Positions 57,840-64,000 of a stretch of 64,000 nt of DNA are shown here, one piece after another. Numbering within the stretch: the first letter of the stretch is position 1; every line of letters begins with the position of its first letter. The DNA lies in the NCBI GenBank assembly GCA_030407085.1, contig CM059586.1, positions 83,139,501-83,203,500 on the forward strand, read 5' to 3'. The notes beneath the pieces are model-generated. The model did no database searches. It saw only the letters and a program-made list of their open reading frames with translations, and had not been told where the DNA came from. The position numbers and the translations under genes are program-made. The DNA is from Trichopria drosophilae. Taxonomy: Eukaryota > Arthropoda > Insecta > Hymenoptera > Diapriidae.

Positions 57840-58020
57840 ATAAGAAACACTATATTGTTGTAACATATCTATCGAAGCCACTTGGACCTAAATATGATTG
57901 GACCCCCAAATATCAATATAATTTTATAATATCATTGAAAGCTCTTAGTAAACAAACGAGTCTTAAGGAATAGCCGACTCTCCACTGGGTCGAAGTTTCT
58001 GAGCGAGCGAAGCGAACGAG
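57840..58020 (-). repeat. inverted partner of 50430-50640
   Basis: Contains ACATATCTATCGAAGCCACT, TAAGGAATAGCCGACTC and AAGTTTCTGAGCGAGCGAAG, reverse-complementing strings at 50430-50635 in the same order. Confidence 0.6.
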
Positions 58021-58099
58021 GCACCACGCCAACACTAGTTTTGAATTGAAGAAATCTGACCTAAAATTCAGTGATTCAGAAAATTCTCGGGTATTCGAT

Positions 58100-58460
58100 T
58101 ACACAATTAGCACATGTTCATCCAATGGACGTCCAATGTATGTCCATTAGGTTTGCCGCATACGGCCATTGGACGTTCGGAATTCGTTCTGTTTAAGTCC
58201 AAATCGTGTTCAAATGTCACTGGTGTGTACGTCCAATTCATGTACATCTTTGGACGGGACCAAATTTGGACGTACAATGGATGAAATACAGAATTTAAAC
58301 GGAGGAAAGAAAGATCAAAGAATATTGGACGTTCAAACTCTCCATCGACATTAAAAAATGGGCCAATAATGGATCCAATACTGTTGTACAGTGGACGAAT
58401 TCCAGATTTAAAATGGACAAAATAAAATGTGTATGGACGTACAACGGACATACATTAGAT
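58100..58460. repeat. short-word array, TGGACGT/ACGTCCA
   Basis: About 15 copies of TGGACGT, ACGTCCAAT, TGGACG or TGTCCATT in both orientations in 360 bp. Terminal strings AATGGACGTCCAATGTATGT and, inverted, AATGTATGTCCGTTGTACGT are similar and could be inverted ends. The overlapping 114- and 61-codon frames are by-products. Confidence 0.65.
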
Positions 58461-58464
58461 GTAT

Positions 58465-59255
58465 ATATTCCTTAAAAAATAACAAATTGGAGAAATTATA
58501 ACAGCTCAAATTATCTTTCGGTTGTCCACAGATGTACACAGAGAGAACTGTCGAATGTTTATTGTCACATGGGATCATATTATATCGAATGGGTCACCTT
58601 CATAGGTAATGAGGCCAGGCTTTACCATAATAGATTACCGACGCTTCATATTATTTTTCTAACAAATTTCAAGCGATTATAGCAAAGATTCGGCTCATAA
58701 TATTTGTGTATAACGTTGCATTGTTGTTGACTTCAGATCTTTGCTCCCGTGTAAAAAAAACCCATCGTGTTTTTCGGTGGCAATCAAGGTGTTGGCTATA
58801 TATAAAAACCTAAATAACCAATTTGATCAGCACATATGTATATGGAAATTGGAAGTAAAATATGCCGAGTTTAATTTTGTAGATTTGTTGAATTGATGCA
58901 TTCTAATGAATTATAATACAGGAGTTGTAAAACATAAGGGCTTCTCTGTGTCACATGTATCGATTATGTTACAACAGGGAATATTGTTGGTTAAATCTTG
59001 AATAAAATTCAATTGTGATAACTTTGCATCAATTAACAAAAATATTAGGGTCGCTCGAAAGAGACCTGTCTAGGCCAGAATTAGATTTACAATATTTCGT
59101 ACAAACTAAGGGAACGAAACTATTCTACCAAATTAGAATTTCATGACACTATCTACATTCAAAGCAAATTTAATAGGTAATTTTAAAAATTATTGGAAAA
59201 TTTTAATCTCTTGCGGGAATAGTTTTTCTTCAGAGTTTCTCAGATATTATCATTA
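58465..59255. other. AT-rich sequence
   Basis: Nothing recognised. Confidence 0.4.
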
Positions 59256-59259
59256 TCAG

Positions 59260-59600
59260 GAATCGGGGTAGGGCGGAAAACGGAAGTCCCAATTTCATCG
59301 GAGCTCGGGTTCTTCTCGTTGGCTGGTATGGTGCGGTTGAGCGAACTGCTGGCACAAAAGAGCGCTAATTATGATTCTTTTATGAATTGATTTAGTCGAG
59401 CCCGCAGACCGGTAGTCAGCTTACGCCTCTAAATATCGTACATTGTCCGCGAATTAACCGACTATTAGGCCTCGGACAATAGTGGGCCTTTTATATTCTT
59501 CGTACTCCTCTTTTCTCTTAATCAGTCGCTTCTCCGTACGTTTTACACCGAAAATTCCCGCTTTCAGGTTTCTTCTTCCAGTCGCTTGATTTTCAAATGC
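59260..59600. other. GC-richer island with homeodomain-type words
   Basis: Low-repeat block: GCACAAAAGAGCGCTAATTA followed by TGATTCTTTTATGAATTGAT holds TAATTATGAT and TTTTATGA, words typical of Hox/Cdx-type sites. Minus frame 59454-59789 has no domain. Candidate enhancer-like conserved non-coding element. Confidence 0.33.
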
Positions 59601-59894
59601 TTTACGTAAACGTAAATCTTCCTTACGTATAACACACAAAACGGCACTGGAGAAATCGTTCACACTTTTTATTGAATTCTGAGATATTCCGATAGGACTT
59701 GAATGTGTTGAATTTACAGAATGTCTATATTTATTTTTTGCTTCTACTGTCAATAAAGTGGAACATTTCTTGTGAAAACAGCACGACAAATGTAATATTT
59801 TCCATCTTTCTACTTTTGTATTTTGATTATTATTCGTACCTTATATACACGAAAGAAATCATTCATAGATTTTGCACTAAAAAAGATTTGCTTC

Positions 59895-60050
59895 TCTCAG
59901 GGTCATTCCATGTAAAAGATATCAAAGTTATGAAAAATGGCTTATTGTTAGATGTGAAAAATATTCTCGTAAAATATTCCTTGAATAGATTCAAAATGGC
60001 GGCAGTGACGTCACGATTACTGAAATTCTTATAATCGCGATATCTATTTT
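59895..60050 (+). repeat. GGTCATTCCATG-type dispersed repeat fragment
   Basis: AGGGTCATTCCATGTAAAAG shares its start with 63239 (GGGGCATTCCATGCCAAATC) and 13368 (GGGTCATTTCATGTCAAAAA). Followed by AAAATGGCGGCAGTGACGTC. Non-coding. Confidence 0.4.
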
Positions 60051-60054
60051 TCTA

Positions 60055-61980
60055 ATTATTGCATTTAGATGAGGCTACGTGAAATTTTTCGTACAATTAA
60101 GTGCTTTTATTCATAAATAAAATAATTTTAAAAAAATTATGAATTTGTCAAGAAATTAACTGAAAACGTTTTTCATCTTATTTGGATAATGAACAATTGT
60201 ATTTTCTTTTCGAAATCTGATATGCTGTCTTGAATAATTTCCATTAAAATATTAGCGGAGGTTCTTGACATTCTTCTATTATGATTTGTGCAAGGACGCA
60301 ACCCACTGTACACCCCTATGTTGAGGTGAACTTTTATGAAATGCAACTTCCAAATAATTTTTATACTGGTTCAAGCTAAGGTGTTTTTGGCTTCTTTTTA
60401 CGAATCTCACTACAAAAATTGGCAGCCAGTCAAATTGTAGTCGGTATTTTGAAAAGAGTATAAAATGACAGTTTTTTCCAGTTTTTTACATTTATTTTGG
60501 AGTTCTACTATAACATGTTTATAACAAAAAATGTACACTTTACACTCGACTTTTAAGTATACTAATTAATTCATTACAAACCATCTGTCTTATATATTTC
60601 ATGTATAATATTTTATTATTGTTTAGAAGCAGCCTCGTACACCTCTATATTATCGTCAAATATATAAGAATAAAAACTACTGAATTGTAAGAAATAACGG
60701 GACTATAAACCTGAATATCCAAATTTCCATTAAAAATTGTCAACTGTTGTTTATAATCTATATTTGAGAAATGTGCATATAAATTTATGGATTTGTTTAG
60801 TTAATAACTTAAGATTAGTTATTTTTCTAATTTGAGATTAGGGAATTCATAAAATTATAACGATTGTAGAGAAGAAACGTTATTTGATCATTTTGCTGTT
60901 TTATACTGCAATGTCCTTTTGATTGCAAATGAATATAATAGTAATATCACATAATACTTGTTCAATAGTATCTTTTTGTTTTAGTTTAATATTAACCCTA
61001 ACAGAATCGAATCTTCAATGTTAAATAAGATTGCCATTATGTTAATAAGCTTGCAGCCAACTTTAACCTTGTTGTAAAATTCGGTTCTGTGAGCTTCTAT
61101 AATAAAGACGTCAGCAGTTGATGATGAGCGAACCAAATATTTGATCATTATTAGTAAATCGCTGACAAACATATTTGATTCGTTAAATATTGATATTTCC
61201 GTTGACGATACTAAAAAGTAAATGTAACCAAAATAGTGTACTGAACATATCTATCCAAACATAAGATTCGTTAACTATTACCATACCATGATAAATATAA
61301 CTAAATCTATTTTTCAGTATGTCAAAAAAGTTGACTAATCATGCGGGAAATGTGCGGTTGAAATGAAAACACGAAAGTCAAATAATTCTTCAAAGTCTTT
61401 GCCTTTTCCCAACGCTTTGACTCCCACAAACTTTTCCAATTACATACGTCGTGCAGATTTTTGGTTTTTAATAATTTTTCATAAAAATGTTGACGTGTAT
61501 GTTATTAATTACGGCGCGCGTGTTAGTCCTTTCTTTTATTTCCGACACGTGTGCCCGTTTCAGAATTTGTCTTCAGGATACCTAGAAACCGAATATTAAT
61601 ATATCACACATGCCATAGGTACGGCAACGGCTAGGAGCGAAAGGCTTTGCATTTTCAGGTAATTTAGAAGTACGCGAAGCGCCGCGGGGATTCCATTCAT
61701 CATAATATGCAGATCGGATGTTGTCGATTTGTCATTCTGAGAAAGTAATAATTTTTAATAAGTATGATGAATGAAAAATTTATCAAACGAAATGAGTTGA
61801 ATGCTGGATAAAAATTCTTAATTAGGATTTCTATATTGAAATAATACGATTGTCACGAGAACAATATGAAAGATAAAACTTCCGTGCCAATTTTCAACTA
61901 GGAACTCAACTGCGCGATTTCACTCGCTCATGTAGTGAAATATCTTAGAAGTTATTCATATTATTTTTCGGTACTACTAC
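60055..61980. other. AT-rich stretch
   Basis: About 1.9 kb with no gene, RNA gene or strong repeat seen. Frames at 60981-61172 (-) and 61363-61599 (+) have no domain. Confidence 0.45.
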
Positions 61981-61984
61981 TGTA

Positions 61985-62400
61985 CAAGACACCACTATTA
62001 AACATACGATATTTCATCATAGAAATTCAACATACGACACTTGAACGTACGATTTTTCAACGTACAATAATTTCAACACAAACATTTCATCACATGATCA
62101 TTTCAACACGAACCAAGAACAATGCATTTAAATAAAATAATTGAAAATAACAATTATATATTATACACGCAAAATAATACAAAAATCTAACCTAACCTAA
62201 CCTGACATAACCTAACCTAACTTAACATAATCTAACGAAACCTTACCTTATAACCTACTCTAGCCTAAGTTAATCTATTTTGTTAAAATGTTTAATATAT
62301 TACGTTGAAATGGTCATTTGTTGAAAAATTTGATGATGAAATGTTATCTTGTAGTGAAAACATACTTGTGTTAAAAAGTTATGTGTTAAACAGTCACATC
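61985..62400. repeat. palindromic word array around a CCTAA core
   Basis: Left side 61985-62115 repeats words like TTTCAACGTACGAT and TTCAACATACGACA every 14-16 bp; right side 62295-62400 has the complement type (ACGTTGAAATGG, TTGTTGAAAAAT, GTGTTAAAAAG). The layout resembles the hAT-like palindromes with 15 bp words. Between them lies a degenerate telomere-type repeat. Confidence 0.5.
62186..62260 (-). repeat. degenerate telomere-like (CCTAA)n
   Basis: CTAACCTAACCTAACCTGAC continues as CCTAA units with decay (CTTAA, CATAA, TCTAA) for about 75 bp. On the minus strand this is TTAGG, the ancestral insect telomere unit. Its interstitial position and decay indicate an old insertion or a simple repeat, not a chromosome end. 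Confidence 0.7.
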
Positions 62401-62863
62401 TCCTTATTTTTTTGTAGGATAATTGCTAAAGGCAATAAAACTTTTTTCCACAAAATTAAAATTGATTATCGCGTCCAGGGCAAGAATGTCATTAGCCCTG
62501 TTGAGGAATACACAATATTTTAAATTATAAGCGCTAGAGGGATGATTTATCATATTAAATCCAATAGTAGGTGATTCTAAAATTTTATATAAGTACCGGC
62601 TGATTTATTGCGCTAAACATGAACTGATATATCCCACTTACGTCGTTTCATTTATTTGTTTACTTTTCATGCTTAATATGAGGACCGTATTACGAAGATA
62701 TTAACATTTGTTTACTTAATTACAATAAAACGTAATCTGAGAGGCTTATTTCTCACTTCTTGAATATATTTTTTTCTTTCCTTTTATTTTATACATTTGT
62801 ATTTTTTATTCTTCGACATTATATCACTGTCACCGTTTTGATTCTTGTAATCGTTATTGAATG

Positions 62864-63075
62864 GGGTACGGGTCGAAAAACCGACAAATCAAAAAGCCGA
62901 CAGGTCTAAAAACCAACAATCGAAAAGCCGACAGTAAAAAAACCGACACTTCAAAAAATGACTATCCGCTTGTCGATGTGCCTAATTTTTGTGTCGGCTT
63001 TTCGATTGTCGGTTTTTTGACTGTCGGCTTTTTGACCTGTCGGCTTTTTGATTTGTCGGTTTTCCACCCGCACCC
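62864..63075. mobile_element. palindromic hAT-like MITE, copy 3 with perfect 8 bp duplication
   Basis: Ends GGGTACGGGTCGAAAAACCG and, inverted, GGGTGCGGGTGGAAAACCG. The 8-mer ATTGAATG flanks both sides exactly (62856-62863 and 63076-63083). Interior is a chain of about 15 bp words (AAAAAGCCGACAGGTC and variants) that reverses orientation near 62970. Shares structure with 33439-33696 and 46793-46986. The 81-codon frame across it is chance. Confidence 0.88.
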
Positions 63076-63083
63076 ATTGAATG

Positions 63084-64000
63084 TATACGGCTTACTACAT
63101 TGCTAAGTGATATGTTTACACATGATATAACTATCTGTCTCACAATACGAGATGCTTTGACATTTCATAAGAAATAGGATGATCATAAAATAAAGTGCAA
63201 ATTGATGAAGGTTGACTCCTTTATTCTTTACAACATATGGGGCATTCCATGCCAAATCACAAACTCGAAAAATCGATTTCGTTGGTAACTTTTTTACGGA
63301 TACATTTCGGCGAAATAAGTGTTCGCAAATTTTTTTCAGATTTTATAAATCACTCGTAACCAAATGAGAATTTTTCAAAATTTTGAGTTTGTAGAGAACT
63401 GAAAATGTTCAAAACTCCATAACTCGGTTAATATGTATCGTATTCAGTAACAAATAAAAAATGTAATTGTTCGCCTTGAAATACTTTCGAGCGGATATAA
63501 TGGGCAGCTTGCTGCAATTTATTTACATGTGTTTTTTACGTATTAAGTAATAAATTCAAGTTTTTGTCCAAACAGACTGTTTTATTTTTTTTAAATAAAA
63601 TTCACAACAAAATTACTGAAAATAACAAAAAATTTGAGGGATCCACGAGGCAAATTGTTTCATTGATTTTTTACCACAAATTTATATAGTTAAAAGTCGA
63701 TATAAAATTTGATAAAAAATGAAGGAAATATATTGAATAAAAATATGGATAATTTGTCTAAATACTTCATTCAAAATTCTATAAAACTAAAAAAAAAGTA
63801 TCATTTATCAACAGTTTTTATTTTCATTTTGTTCCCTATATTGAATCAGCCATCTTAGATATCGCTTACTTTTTTTTAATTGTCAAATTCGAATATGAAG
63901 AGAAATATTTAAACGTACGCTGCCGTATTGTTTTCCTGTAATTCGATGTGATACAGGGACGTAATCTTGAACTTAAAAAGTAGAAACTTAGCTAAAATTC
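63084..64000. other. AT-rich sequence with GGCATTCCATGCCAAATC repeat
   Basis: From about 63239 GGGGCATTCCATGCCAAATC begins a non-coding repeat of a kind common in insects, running to perhaps 63480. The rest up to the window end is AT-rich, without a gene. Confidence 0.4.

Overview
This 64 kb window reads as non-coding nuclear DNA from an insect, probably a hymenopteran. Evidence: strong AT-richness broken by short GC-rich islands, degenerate CCTAA (insect telomere-type TTAGG) repeats, a CR1/Jockey-type LINE, Penelope-like debris, and families of short palindromic elements of the kind common in insect genomes. The order-level call is inference. I find no intact host protein-coding gene. Open frames of 60-211 codons exist, but apart from the decayed element-derived or coding-like stretches listed below they have no recognisable domain, lie in GC-rich islands or repeats, or overlap equally long frames on the other strand.

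Layout: 0.6-1.9 kb holds a decayed unidentified reading frame beside a TG...CA bounded LTR-like block. 2-12 kb has inverted-repeat elements (3.07-3.99, 9.48-11.09 kb), an LTR-like repeat (5.24 kb) and GC-rich islands (4.3, 8.0, 11.3 kb). 14.8-22.6 kb has a 195 bp hairpin element, several short-word arrays and a 1.4 kb inverted repeat (18.5-19.9 kb). 23.0 kb carries a second LTR-like copy. 25.8-28.35 kb holds a Penelope-like GIY-YIG remnant, a ~151 bp tandem array and a 5'-truncated LINE. 30-34.5 kb and 42-50 kb carry copies of two MITE families with pogo/Tigger-like ends, piggyBac-like and hAT-like palindromic elements, and at 45.7 kb a relic of a transposase zinc-finger tail. A tRNA-Thr(CGT)-derived SINE with matching flanking repeats lies at 40.8-41.3 kb. 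50-63 kb continues with inverted dispersed repeats, a TGGACGT array and a telomere-like CCTAA stretch inside another palindromic array.

Two patterns stand out. First, at least ten loci are built from a private short word (for example ACTAG, AGTACTG, TGGACGT, TTCACTG, CCTGATCAGGG) repeated in both orientations, some bounded by inverted ends or target duplications; they look like non-autonomous elements consisting mostly of subterminal repeats. Second, about a dozen GC-rich, low-repeat islands of 250-900 bp are scattered across the window, one with three CACGTG boxes including a perfect GTCACGTGAC; they are candidate conserved regulatory elements in a gene desert or very large intron. No searches could be run; family names rest on motifs read by eye.
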